DNA from: Magnolia sinica
Lineage: Eukaryota > Streptophyta > Magnoliopsida > Magnoliales > Magnoliaceae
Length of the DNA stretch: 64,000 nt
Direction of reading: 5' to 3'
Assembly: GCF_029962835.1 (NCBI RefSeq)
Contig: NC_080588.1
Span: forward strand, 46,979,001-47,043,000
Shown here piece after piece: positions 11,632 through 23,135 of the stretch; position 1 is the first letter of the stretch; every line of letters starts with the position of its first letter. The notes beneath the pieces are model-generated. The model saw only the letters and a list, made by a program, of their open reading frames with translations, searched no databases and was not told where the DNA came from. A program made the position numbers and the translations under genes.

Positions 11632-12095
11632 TTTTTTATTTTATTTTCTAGTCTGTTATAACTTTATTATTCTTGCACTAGCTTAACTGGTTTTGAGATT
11701 ATAATTATCTTTGACTTAGCTCAGTTTATGGATTATGTTATCTTGTTTCCACTCATATATCTCTTTACTTATTTCTCCTTAGCCATCTTCCTTTGTCCTA
11801 TTGTGACAAAAAGGGGGAGAATGGATATAGATGTGATGTGTCTAATGATTATGTTATGAGGAGAGAATAGCATTGCATTTTTTTATGTATGTTACTCAGG
11901 GGGAATATGTGCAGAAGTGGACTGTATGTTATGTTGAATATTGATTTACAGGTTTGCAGGATCATGTTAGTATGCCGGTTGGTAACAACTGGTGCATGAT
12001 ATAACAACTATTGCATGATTCTTTAATCAGATATTCTGTGTTATGTAACATATCTTGTAAGTGTGTTTTGTCACTAATTTGACAAAGGGAGAGAT
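11632..12095 (+). other. 3' UTR of the SIRE-like element with polypurine tract
   Basis: It is non-coding and contains GTGACAAAAAGGGGGAGAATG (11802-11822), a purine-rich string typical of SIRE 3' UTRs. A second purine tract AAAGGGAGAGAT (12084-12095) directly abuts the LTR start and is the likely plus-strand primer. Confidence 0.65.
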
Positions 12096-12702
12096 TGTAA
12101 GTGCTATAGTTGATAGCCCCTTTTTGTTGTCAAATTTGTGGTGTCAAAGACACTGTTATGAAGCTTGCATATGTGAAGACCAAGCTCTACTCAAAATCAG
12201 CTTTGATTGACAAGCATTGTTCACAAGTCAAGATCTTAAGAAGCTTTCAAGTTCAACCTCAAGATCTCAAGAAGCTTTCAAGTTCGAGCTGCATCAAGAC
12301 TTCAAGCTTCACTAATTTCAAAGGTCACTCGTCTTCTATTTTCAATGTCCTTTACTATTGAGGTATGACTGACCTTAGGTTGACCTTTAGAGTAGGCCAT
12401 TCTGGATACATAATTCATATATTTTATATAAGTGAGTTTAGTTTGTTCTAAGACTAGTTCTGGATCTTGTTCGACTAGTCCTAGCACTGCTTCGACCTGT
12501 CTAAGAATTTCCTAGATCAGTCGTAAGTTTGTTGCAAATTTTAAAAATTTTCTTTTAGGCTTTGACTAGTCTTAGGGTCTGTTCGACTAGTCGTATAAAT
12601 AGTGTCGACTGTTTCTTCTACCAGTCATAGACCTACAACTCAAAGTATAGTATTGAAATTCGGCTAGCTTTAACTAGTCATGAGCAACCTACTACCAGTC
12701 GA
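12096..12702 (+). repeat. SIRE-like 3' LTR, left part
   Basis: It begins TGTAAGTGCTATAG directly after the polypurine tract. It contains a 31-bp tandem duplication around AAGAAGCTTTCAAGTTC (12232-12293) and many copies of the GACYAGTC motif (12460-12700). It stops abruptly at the Athila insertion. The continuation is 22980-24183. Confidence 0.72.
12698..12702. other. Target-site duplication GTCGA, left copy
   Basis: GTCGA directly precedes the Athila 5' LTR and is repeated directly after its 3' LTR (22980-22984). A 5-bp duplication is the expected integrase footprint, and it confirms both element boundaries. Confidence 0.93.
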
Positions 12703-14932
12703 TGTTGAGGGTCAATTATTGCATATCTGACCCTAGTTATTGCGTGGATTTACGAACAAAATACTGTTTAATAGCTTGATTTAATCATGTTTGTGATGTA
12801 GGGTGAAGTTGCGAACTTGGACCGAAACAGGGTGCTAAAAGTTAGTATTTAACACTTAGAATTCACCAAGGGAAGGGACGGACCCCAGGGTATCAAGATC
12901 AATAGATTTACACGTAAAAAATCCGAGGGAACTGATAAACCGAAGCTCAAGTAGCCCGAAAGACGTCCAGAATGCAAGATCATAAGGTTCCCACCATCCG
13001 TTCAGCTCAAAACTTCATACGTTGCCTGAAGACCACAAATGAACCGTACACGTCGAATTTCAGCTCTTGGATCACTGTGAAAGTGGCCCAACTAACAGAT
13101 CAATCACCAAAACAGTGATATGAGGCCCACCTGATCTCTAGATACGCTTCAGTTTTGGACTCAACGTCTTAAATTAAATGAGGAAGGGGATGGACGGAGC
13201 GGATTTCTCGAATACATCACCTCGGACCCACACATGCGATGCATGTGCATAGCACACACACCAGCCGCGCTGCGCCGGACGGTCAACCCAATCAAAGCCG
13301 GGCTGCCCCGACTCTTACTAGGACTCAACAGCGTCCGACGCTGTTTTCACCGGGTGATCACCGTGGGCCTCACTCATCATCCAGTTCGATGATCCGACCT
13401 GTCCACTTGTCTTAGGAGATGGCCAAGACCAGCGCCTAGGTGTCCTGTTGCCACTATGCAAGCGTCTTCGCGATCCTAGTCGTTCAATGCAAGATGAACG
13501 GTGTAACGCCAAGTCTTGTGGGCCACAACGAAATCAACCCGGTCTCGCCCTTCCCCAACAGTTTTTCGAAAGGATGACAATGGACGGATCGGATTTTTCA
13601 GTATACCCTGGTCATGGGCCCACCTTCTTTCACAGCGAAGACGCAGAAGCTCTGTTTCGCAACAGAGCTTGCGATTCTTCTTTGTGGGCCACCATCACGA
13701 GCTGTCTCTCCGATCCACACCGTCCATCGTGCAGAGGGCCTTGATCTAGTCGAACACATGTTGATCTTGTGCATTCATGTATGCACATGTGCTAGTTTCA
13801 ACGGTCACAAACGGACAGCCATGCGCCAATTGCAGCATGATTACTACCTTTGGCCGCGTCAATGACATTTCAAAACTAGCCATCTCCGGTCGAAATTTCG
13901 AGGGGAAGCGGGTGAACGGAGTGGATCTCTTGTCTGAGCTCAATAACTGGCCCCACCAAGGTTCAGCGCAAGAACGGCTTGCGTAAGTGGTTTTGCTACG
14001 TAAAACCTCCGCCTGGAGTGTGGAAATTCCAACCACCACCTCTGGCACTCGACCTTCCCTGCTGCTTATAAGAGAGAGAAGGAGACTTCGGGGGGAGGGG
14101 GGGGGGGGGAGGGGGGGACTTTTGGCAGGGATCGATAGCTGAGAAGAGAAGTTGGAGACAGTCGTGGATGTCCGACTAAGAGAGTATTTTTTTAGAGTTT
14201 TATTTGTTTGTTTATTATTTTTATGTTTTTATTGAGGATAGCCTAATTATGGTAGGCTAAACCTCTTAGCTAGGGCTAAGAGGTGAAGCTTGTAGTGAGA
14301 TGGGAGACTCTACTTTATGTCTTTAATTTAGTTTTAATTTATGAACTGAATTTGATAATGGTTTGATTATCGGGAATGTTTTTAGTTTTTAATGGTTTGT
14401 TGTGATTGAAATTACAATGGGTCTGCGATAGCTTTGAGCATGTCCCTTTCCTTTTATGTTTATGATGTCAGGAAGCCCTGTTGCTCACCATCGTCTCCTA
14501 GGCATGGTAGGATGACGGTACCCTTCCTAACCTTCATAGCATGTTGATTGGTTGGTAATTAGTTTAATTCTGTTGTTTGTTTTGTCTCCTGGGCATGGTT
14601 TGGTGATGGAATCCATTCTAATTCATATACCTTCCATCTCTTTAAAATTATATCAGAGGAAGTTCAGTTTAATTTCCATGATTCTTAAAACAGGCATAAG
14701 ATCTCCATGATCTCTACAAGTGGATCCTCTGAATCCCTAGTTTCATACCTTTAAATTCTACATATTTTAGTTTACTATTCATCATTATTCCTCAAATCCA
14801 CCTGATTTAGATTTCATCTTTTTCTAGTTCTAGTTATTTTCAGATTACGTACAGGTTTCAGTCCCTTGGGATTCGACCTCGGTCTTACCGAGTTTATTAT
14901 TACATCACAACCCTATACTTGGGGAGTGAACA
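12703..14932 (+). repeat. Athila 5' LTR
   Basis: It has TG...CA ends and is collinear with 20747-22979. It includes a TATA-like TTATAAGAGAG (near 14067) followed by a poly-G tract (14091-14118), consistent with a promoter and start region. ORFs inside (for example 13448-13744 and 13614-13865) recur in the 3' LTR at the same relative positions and resemble no known protein, so I do not call them genes. Confidence 0.9.
14091..14118 (+). repeat. Poly-G tract in the LTR just downstream of a TATA-like box
   Basis: Runs of 4 to 13 G broken by single A residues. The 3' LTR has a shorter pure run (about 22134-22149). The location, about 25 bases after TTATAAGAGAG, puts it near the expected transcript start. 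Confidence 0.9.
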
Positions 14933-14938
14933 AGTTTT

Positions 14939-14956
14939 TGGCGCCGTTGCCGGGGA
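14939..14956 (+). other. tRNA-Asp primer-binding site
   Basis: TGGCGCCGTTGCCGGGGA lies seven bases after the LTR end. It is complementary to the 3' end of plant tRNA-Asp, the primer used by Athila elements. Confidence 0.88.
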
Positions 14957-15835
14957 TTGACAGTTGCGATTCTCTGAAATTAATTAGGTTTAGAATTAGT
15001 TTAAGATTAGGATTTTATTAACTTTAGTTTTAGATTTTTATTTCTATTTGATTTCTAGAACTAACTTGTTTCCTGTTTTATAGGACCCTGACATAAACTT
15101 TTAAATTGGTAATCCCTTTCTAATTCCTCTACTTTTTCTATTTTTAATTAGGGTTTGAATTTTAGAAAATTTCTTCTTTTGTTTTTAGAAACTAGGTTAG
15201 TTATTTCCCTTTTTAGAAACTAACTCATCTTTCCTTTATTTTATTTTTAGAAACTTTCTAATTTTAGGTTTAGATTTTCTATTTTAGAAACTTTCTAATT
15301 CTGGCTCTTTTAGAATCTAATTTTGTTTCCTAATTTATTTTTAGAATTTTTGTTTAGAACTAACTTTCCTATTTTGTAGGCTTTTAAGATAGAAATTTCT
15401 AATTCGGTAAACTCTTTCTCTACTTTTCAGATCTCTTTTAGGAACTTACTTTCTAGATTAGGACTTTCCTAATTTATTTTAGAAATTTTCACTTTCTTTT
15501 AGAAATTTCTTCTTTTAGAAATCAGTTTACTACTATCTTTCTTTTAAGGATTTTTCTTCTATTTTTAGAATCTAACTTATTTTGTTTTATTTTGCAGGTT
15601 TTTAACTTAGGGACTCCAAGTTGGTAACTTCTTTCCAACTCTCTCTTTCTTTTTAGATTTTCTTTTCCTTTCTTAGGAATAGGTTTTGAATTTGATTGAG
15701 GGCTGCGAGTGTTTCATGCCCAAGTGGGCCCGTGACAACACTCGACGTCTCATGATTGAATGAGGATTGATTGAGGGATTAACTATCCATCATAGGACTA
15801 AACACCACTCGAAATCCCCTGAGTTAATTGAAGTG
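14957..15835 (+). other. Athila 5' untranslated leader
   Basis: An AT-rich leader made of degenerate repeats of TTTTAGAAACTAACTTTCC-type units (15020-15660). It is pyrimidine-rich with no coding signal, as is usual between the primer-binding site and gag in this lineage. Confidence 0.7.
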
Positions 15836-17329
15836 ATGGCTGAAAACCAACCTCTTCTACCCAACCTAGGGTGGAGGACATTCAGAATGAGAATGAGGTG
15901 CATCAAGCACCCCCGCCACGTACTTTACGAGATTATTTACAACCAACGGGGGTGATTAAGCCCTTATGCATGATTTTTTTTGAAAATACAGGATATATGG
16001 ACACCAAGTCAGGGGTTATCCAACTCCTTCCTAAGTTCCATGGGCTTGAATCTGAAGAACCATATTTACATTTGAAAGAGTTTGATGAGATCATAGCCAC
16101 TTTATATTTTCAAATTGTGTCTGAGGACACAGTCAAGCTGAGACTCTTTCCTTTTTCCTTAAAGGAGAAGGCTAAGACGTGGTTACATTCACTGCGTCCT
16201 AGATCCATTGACACATGGAATGATATGCAAAGAGAATTTATAAAGAAATTTTTTCCACATCATAAAACGATTATCCTTAGAAAAGCAATCATAAACTTCA
16301 CCCAAAAGGAGGATGAAACATTTTACCAATGTTGGGAAAGATTAAAGGATTTGGTCAGTTCATGCCCACAACACGGCTTTGAAACGTGGCGCATTACAAA
16401 TTTTTTCTACGATGGACTGACATCTTCCATGCGCCAAATGATCGAGACAATGTGTAATGGAGAATTCATTAATAAAAATGTCGACGAGGTATGGGATTAC
16501 CTCGGTAGTCTTGCTGAAAAAACACAATCATAGGACTATTACCCAAAATCGAACACCACATTTAGGCCGACTCAATTAAAGGAGAAAGGTGGATTATATC
16601 TCTTGAAAGAAGAGGATGATCTCAAGTATAAAGTGACTACGCTCATAAGAAAAGTTGAGGCCATGGAAGGAAAGAAGGATAAGGTTAATGAAAGTGTTTG
16701 CGGCATATGTGATTGCAACATTCATACAACTGAAAATTGTCCTACGATACCCGCCTTTTGAGAAGTGTTGAATGAACAATCCAATGCCGTAAATAATTAT
16801 CAAAGACCTTTCAATGGACCAACCTCTAATACGTACAATCCTGGTTGGAAAAATCATCCAAACTTTAGTTGGAGAAATGGACAAACTGTTACCCCTCAAG
16901 GTTTCTTCAATCAAAATCCAAATCAGGGGAAAACCTCAAGAAGAACTGGTACAAAATTCCATGCAAGAGCTAACCCATGCAATGCGAGACTTTATACAAA
17001 AGATGAATTCACGTATGACGATTATAGAAAAGAGGATGCTTCCTGCACAACCGCTCCCCAATCCTAAACCACAGTACGAGATAAGTAATCAAATGGAGCA
17101 CGCTAAATCCATCACCACTCTTAGGAGTGGGAAGATCATTGATAAAACCCTTCCAGTTAGGCCCGAAAAGCCTCAAGAACCGGAAGAGGACAACAATAAT
17201 AGATCTAGTGATGCCCCACAAAAATTAGAATCGAAACTTATAGAAAAGCCAGTTGCTCCATTTCCCCAACGGTTGGTCACTCCAAAACCTCTCTCTAACT
17301 CTCATGATATCCTAGAGGTGTTGAAATAA
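15836..17329 (+). pseudogene. Athila gag (capsid and zinc knuckle), degenerate
   Basis: The likely start is ATG 15836 (MAENQPLLP). A frame change near 15860 leads into a clear Retrotrans_gag domain at 15871-16533, with PKFHGLESEEPYLHLKEFDE, LRLFPFSLKEKAKTWL, FIKKFFPHHKT and FYQCWERLKDL. A CCHC zinc knuckle, CGICDCNIHTTENC, lies at 16699-16740. Gag forms the particle that packages element RNA. A TAG at 16531-16533, a TGA near 16759 and a frame change near 16970 break it. The tail to 17329 has the conserved ITTLRSGKIIDK block. Some stops fit C-to-T changes (CGA to TGA, CAA to TAA). Confidence 0.85.
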
Positions 17330-19446
17330 GTGAAAGTCAACATTCCTCTACTTGATGTCGTAAAGCAAATACCTTCATATGCTAAATTTCTGAAAGACTT
17401 ATGCACGACCAAACAATAGCAGAGTATTCAAAAGAAGATCTTCTTAACCGAGAAAGTGAGTGCCATCCTAAAGCAAGACGTGCCACAGAAATTCAAGGAT
17501 CCTGGTAGCCCAACCATATCATGTGTAATCGGGGACCATCGAATTGATCATGCACTTCTTGACTTAGGAGCAAGCGTCAATTTGATTCCCTACTCGGTAT
17601 ACAAACAGTTAGGTTTGGGTGAATTAAAACCCACCCTAACTACACTACAACTTGCTGATCGCTCTGTTTGTGTACTAAGAGGGATAATTGAGGATGTGTT
17701 GGTTCAAGTTGATAGATTTTACTACCCTGTAGATTTTATCATCTTGGACACCGAACCCATCAATAACATGAGCACTCAGATTCCCATCATTCTTGGTCGC
17801 CCATTCCTTGTCACTTCAAACGCAATTATCAATTGTATGAATGGTGTCATGACTATATCCTTTGGGAATATGACATTGGAGTCAAACATCTTTTTCAATA
17901 ATGGCAGAAACTTAGAGGATGATGACGATTTCCACGACATTAACATGATTGACTCTTTAGTGGAAGATACGACACCTCTGACCTTATCCTTTGACTCTCT
18001 AGAGACGTGCCTGGCCCACTCCCATGATTTTGATGATGACATGATTAGGAAGACGTGTGCTTTGCTTGATACTGCACCGGTACTTGAAGTTAACCGGTGA
18101 AGGCCACAATTTGAAGAGTTGCCCCAAACTGATGTAATGCCTCTACCATCTAACCTCAAACCACCGAAGCTTGACTTAAAACCTTTACCCTCTGATTTAA
18201 AATATGTTTACTTAGGTCAAGATAAGACATACCCGATGGTGATCTCTGCCCACTTGGAGAAAAAACAGGAGAGTATGCTCATATCTACTCTCATTGAGCA
18301 TAAGGGAGCCCTTGGATGGACGATAGCGGACCTCAAGGGAATCGACCCCTCGATTTATACTCACCGCATATATCTTGAGGATAACGCGAAGATGGCTCGG
18401 CAATCACAACGTAGACTAAATCCAAACGTGAGGGAAGTGGTTAAGGCCGAGGTTCTGAAACTATTGGATGTGGGTATCATATACCCCATATCCGATAGTC
18501 AATGGTGAGTCCAACTCAGGTAGTTCCTAAGAAGTCTGGGATCACCATCGTAGCCAAGGCCAATAATGAACTCGTGCTAACTAGAGTTACTACTGGTTGG
18601 AGAATGTGCATTAACTATAGGAAGCCGAATACCGTCACGAGGAAGGACCACTTTCCTTTGCCCTTCATTGATCAAATCTTGGAAAGGCTAGCTGGTCATT
18701 CCTATTACTGTATCCTTGACGGGTATTCGGGCTACAATCAGATTGAAATTGCCCTTGAGGACCAGGAAAAGACCACATTTATATGTCCCTATGACACCTT
18801 TGCCTACAGAAGGATGTCATTCGGATTATATAATGCCCCTGCCACCTTTCAGTGATGTATGATAAGTATCTTTTCTAACATAGTGGGGAAATATCTAGAG
18901 GTCTTCATGGACGATTTCTCTGTTTTCGGTTCATCTTTCAGCGAGTGCTTAGGGAGTCTTAAATGTGTGCTGAAAAGGTGTGAAGAAAAGAACTTGGTAC
19001 TTACTTGGGAGAAGTGTCATTTCATGGTTCATAAGGAAATTGTCCTTAGACATATTATCTCATCCAAAGGAATCGAGGTGGATAAGGTAAAAATTGATCT
19101 TATCTCTAACTTACCTCCACCCAAGAATATACGGGACGTGCGATCCTTCTTAGGACATGCTGGGTTTTACAGAAGATTCATAAAGGACTTTAGTCTCATC
19201 TCTCATCTTTTATATAATCCACTTCAAAAGGATGCACCATACGAGTGGACTGAGCCATGTCAGGAAGCTTTCACTAAGCTTAAGGGCATGTTGACTAGTG
19301 CACCCATCATACAACCACCCGACTGGAGCCTTCCTTTTGAGCTTATGTGTAACGCTTCTGATTATGCTCTTGGAGCAGTTCTAAGTCAGAGAAAAGATAA
19401 GAGGCCAGGTATAGGTAGGTTTCCTGTTTTCATAGGACTAGGATAG
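17330..19446 (+). pseudogene. Athila pol: protease, reverse transcriptase and start of RNase H; integrase deleted
   Basis: The aspartic protease is at about 17456-17900, with active-site block LLDLGASVNLIP (catalytic Asp codon at 17561). RT follows: a linker at 18119-18508, then MCINYRKPNTVTRKDHFPLP, LDGYSGYNQIEIA, RMSFGLYNAPATF, and the catalytic FMDD at 18904-18915. The RNase H start (FELMCNASDYALGAVLSQRK, about 19339-19400) is cut off and runs into unrelated sequence. Rearranged text continues to 19446. No integrase HHCC or DDE motif is present. There is one frameshift near 18506, and stops near 17327, 17416, 18100 and 18853. Confidence 0.87.
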
Positions 19447-20746
19447 TTTCCTTTATGCTGTTTTAGGATAGATGTTAAACTTAGCGCTCCTGGGAGGCAA
19501 CCCAGCTCTTCATTCCATTTCATTTTCCTAGTTAGTTAGTTCAATGTTTGTGGGTAACATTACTGCAAACCCTCACGAGACTACAACTCGTTCACTAAGG
19601 GCAACCTAGGGGTTTAAAGGCTTATTGCATACGCTAAATGCAATCGAGAGTACCTGCGAAAGTGGTATAGGTAGGATTTTATTTTTATTTTTGTTGGTTT
19701 TTCTCTTGTGCTGACCCGCTTTTACGTAGAAATCTCTGGAAAGCCTCTTGATTCTTTCGTTCAGGTATTATCGTCCCATCACTTCTCATTTACTTTCATT
19801 GTCCCATGTGCATTGCATGCTTATTCTTTTACATTGAGGACAATGTAGATTTTTGGTTGGGGGTGGGAGATTTGGTCACCTCATCAGTACTTTCTTATTC
19901 TTGAGCAAATTGTGAAAAAATTATAAAATTTTTCTGAAAATTCTTGTGAATTCGATGTGATTTTGACGATCATCATTGATTTGGAATTATAAGATATGGG
20001 TGTTGTGGATTTACGTCTCTTGGATTTAGCTGTCTGATAGATTCCACGGTTGAGTTTGAATTATCAATCCATGATTAGAGGCTTTAAATATTGATTGAGT
20101 CATGATTTCACATGTCACATCTTGCTTACACATTGAAGTTTCAATTCGATATTGAAGGAATAACCTGGTAATCCCTAAGCATGAAAGGAACCAACCTGAG
20201 AAAATTGAAAGGGTTGGGCGAATGGTCTTCACCATAGGTTTGCTCCCTATAGGTAAAGATTCGATTCCCCAAGGTTGACAATCAGAAAGGGATGGGCGAC
20301 TGGTTTTCACCATAGGTTTGCCCCCTATAGGTGAAGATTTGATTCCCCTCATTGGCGTTACTTTTAATTTAAAAAAATTATTAAAAGCTGAAAGAATGAA
20401 AGGACGATCTGTGGGGCAAATTTTGGTTATCATGAATTCTCTTGTTGGCTACCAATGATATCCTGAAATTGAGAAGTGAGTTTCATGTTGATAAGCCGAG
20501 ATTATACTATACACCCATGAAACTAAAAGTTTAGAATTATTCTAATTGATGGATTACTACTTTGAACTTGATTATGACGTTTACCGTGTGCTTGAATCTA
20601 CAAGAAAGTTATGCCTAACATTCATGAACCTTAGAATTTTGGAATTTGGATAGTTTTTCAAAAATCACTCGAGAAATTCTCCTATGACTCTCAACTTAAT
20701 TTTCGCATATTTTGCTCGGGACTAGCAAAATGCTAGTTGGGGGTTG
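19447..20746 (+). other. Athila 3' non-coding region with a 78-bp tandem repeat and polypurine tract
   Basis: It contains TTAGCGCTCCTGGGAGGCAACCCA (19479-19502), a conserved landmark downstream of the Athila coding region. Two units of a 78-bp repeat start at 20207 and 20285 (GGGCGAATGGTCTTCACC and its variant). The sequence TTGGGGGTTG directly precedes the 3' LTR at 20747 and is the probable polypurine tract. Confidence 0.72.
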
Positions 20747-22979
20747 TGTTGAGGGTCAATTATTGCATATTTGACCCTAGTTATTGCGTGGATTTACGAA
20801 CATAATACTGTTTAATGGCCTGATTTAATCATGTTTGTGATGTAGGGTGAAGTTGCGAACTTGGACCGAAACAGGGTGCTAAAAGTTAGTATTTAACGCT
20901 TAGAATTCACCAAGGGAAGGGACGGACCCCAGGGTATCAAGATCGACAGATTTACACGCCAAAAATCCGAGGGAACTGATAAACTGAAGCTCAAGTAGCC
21001 CGAAAGACGTCCAGAATGCAAGATCATAAGGTTCCCACCATCCGTTCAGCTCAAAACTCCATACGTGGCCTGAAGACCACAAATGAACCATACACGTCGA
21101 ATTTCAGCTCCTGGATCACTATGAAAGTGGCCCAACTGACAGATCAGTCACCAAAACAGTGATATGGGGCCCACCTGATCTCTGGATACGCTTCAGTTTT
21201 GGACTCAACGTCTTAAATTAAATGAGGAAGGGGATGGACAGAGCAGATTTCTCGAATACATCACCTGGGACCCACACATGCGATGCATGTGCATAGCATA
21301 CACATCAGCCGCGTCGTGCTGGACGGTCAGCACAGTCAAAGCCAGGCTGACCCGACTCTTACCAGGACCAACAACGTCCGACGCTGTTTTCGTCGGATGA
21401 TCACTGTGGGCCTCACTCATCATCCAGTTCGATGATCCGACCCGTCCACTTGTCTTAGGAGATGGCCAAGACTAACGCCTAGGTGTCCTGTTACCACTAT
21501 GCAAGCGTCTTCGCGATCCCAGCCGTTCAACGCAAGATGAACGGTGTAACGCCAAGTCTTGTGGGCCACAACGAAATCAACCCGGTCTCGCCCTTCCCTA
21601 ACGGTTTTTCAAAAGGATGCCAATGGACAGATCAAATTTTTCAGTATACCCTGGTCATGGGCCCACTGTCTTTCACAGCAAAGACACAAAAGCTCTGTTT
21701 CGCAACAGAGCTTGCGATTCTTCTTTGTGGGCCACCATCACGAGCTGTCTCTCCGATCCACACCATCCATCGTGCAGAGGGCCTTGATCTAATCAAACAC
21801 ATGTTGATCTTGTGCATTCATGCAAGCACATGCGCTAGTTTCAACGATCACAAACGGACAGCCCTGCGCCAATTGCAGCGTGATTACTACCTTTGGCCGT
21901 GTCAATGACATTTCAAAACTAGTCATCTCCGGTCGAAATTTTGAGGGGAAGCGGGTGAACGGAGTGGATCTCCTGTCTGAGCTCAATAACTGGCCCCACC
22001 AAGGTTCAGCGCAAGAACGGCTTGCATAAGAGGTTTTGCTGCGTAACACCTCCGCATGGAGTGCGAAAATTCTAGCCACCGCCTCTGGCACTCGACCTTC
22101 CCTGCTGCTTATAAGAGAGAAGAAGGAGACTTCGGGGGGGGGGGGGGGGACGGAGGACTTTTGGCAGGGATCGATAGCTAAGAAGAGAAGTTGGAGACAG
22201 CCGTGGATGTCCGACTGAGAGAGTATTTTTTTAAAGTTTTATTTGTTTGTTTATTATTTTTATATTTTTTAATTGAGGATAGCCTAATTATGGTAGGCTA
22301 AACCTCTTAGCTAGGGCTAAGAGGTGAAGCTTGTAGTGAGATGGGAGAGTCTACTTTATGTCTTTAATTTAGTTTTAATTTACGAACTGAATTTGATAAT
22401 GGTTTGATTATCGGGAATGTTTTTAGTTTTTAATGGTCTGTTGTGACTGAAATTACAATGGGTCTGCGATAGCTTTAAGCATGTCCCTTTCCTTTTATGT
22501 TTATGATGTCAGGAAGCCCTGTTGTTCACCATCGTTTCCTGGGCATGGTAGGATGACGGTACCCTTCCTAACCTTCATAGCATGTTGATTGGTTGGTAAT
22601 TACTTTAATTCTATTGTTTGTTTTGTTTCCTGGGCATGGTTTGGTGATGGAATCCATTCTAATTCATATACCTTCCATCTCTTTAAAATTATATCAGAGG
22701 AAGTTCAGTTTAATTTCCATGATTCTTGAAACAGGCACAAGATCTCTCTGATATCTACAAGTGGATCCTCTGAATCCCTAGTTTCATACCTTTGAATTCT
22801 ACATATTTTAGTTTACTATTCATCATTATTCCTCAAATCCACCTGATTTAGATTTCATCTTTTTCTAGTTCTAGTTCTAGTTATTTTCAGATTACGTACA
22901 GGTTTCAGTTCATTGGGATTCGACCTCGGTCTTACCAAGTTTATTATTACATCACAACCCTATACTTGGGGAGTGAACA
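20747..22979 (+). repeat. Athila 3' LTR
   Basis: Collinear copy of 12703-14932 with scattered substitutions and small indels. It ends GAGTGAACA at 22979 and is followed by the GTCGA target duplication. Confidence 0.9.
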
Positions 22980-22984
22980 GTCGA
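22980..22984. other. Target-site duplication GTCGA, right copy
   Basis: Matches 12698-12702 and marks the right edge of the Athila insertion. Confidence 0.93.
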
Positions 22985-23127
22985 AGGAGACCTATGACCA
23001 GTCGTAGACTACCTACAACCAGTCGTGAAACCGCCAGATCTTATCGCGCCCGAATTTTCAAATATCTGTTGGTTCTACGACCAGTCGTAGAGTTGTTTAG
23101 ACCAGTCGAAAACGTGATTTGCTCACC

Positions 23128-23135
23128 TATAAATA
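23128..23135 (+). promoter_or_regulatory. TATA box of the SIRE-like LTR promoter
   Basis: CTATAAATAG is a canonical plant TATA element. It lies within the LTR upstream of the R region, where retrotransposon transcription is expected to start. Confidence 0.5.

Larger units (their letters stand above)
12703..22979 (+). mobile_element. Athila-like Ty3/gypsy retrotransposon, full-length but internally deleted
   Basis: Two LTRs of about 2.23 kb (12703-14932 and 20747-22979) start TGTTGAGGG and end GTGAACA. They are flanked by GTCGA on both sides. The primer-binding site matches tRNA-Asp, as in Athila. Inside are gag and a broken pol (aspartic protease, RT, start of RNase H) followed by a typical Athila 3' region. 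Most of RNase H, all of integrase and the third ORF are missing. By eye the first about 225 bp of the LTRs differ at roughly 9-10 sites, so the insertion is not recent. Confidence 0.9.

Noticed and set aside
13448-13865. Overlapping + strand ORFs of 77-98 codons, repeated at 21483-21908
   Set aside because: They lie in the Athila LTRs and recur only because the LTR is duplicated; no domain or conserved start.
20230-20350. GATTCGATTCCCC words considered as tRNA T-arms
   Set aside because: No acceptor stem, D-arm or anticodon arm is found; it is part of a 78-bp tandem repeat in the Athila 3' region.
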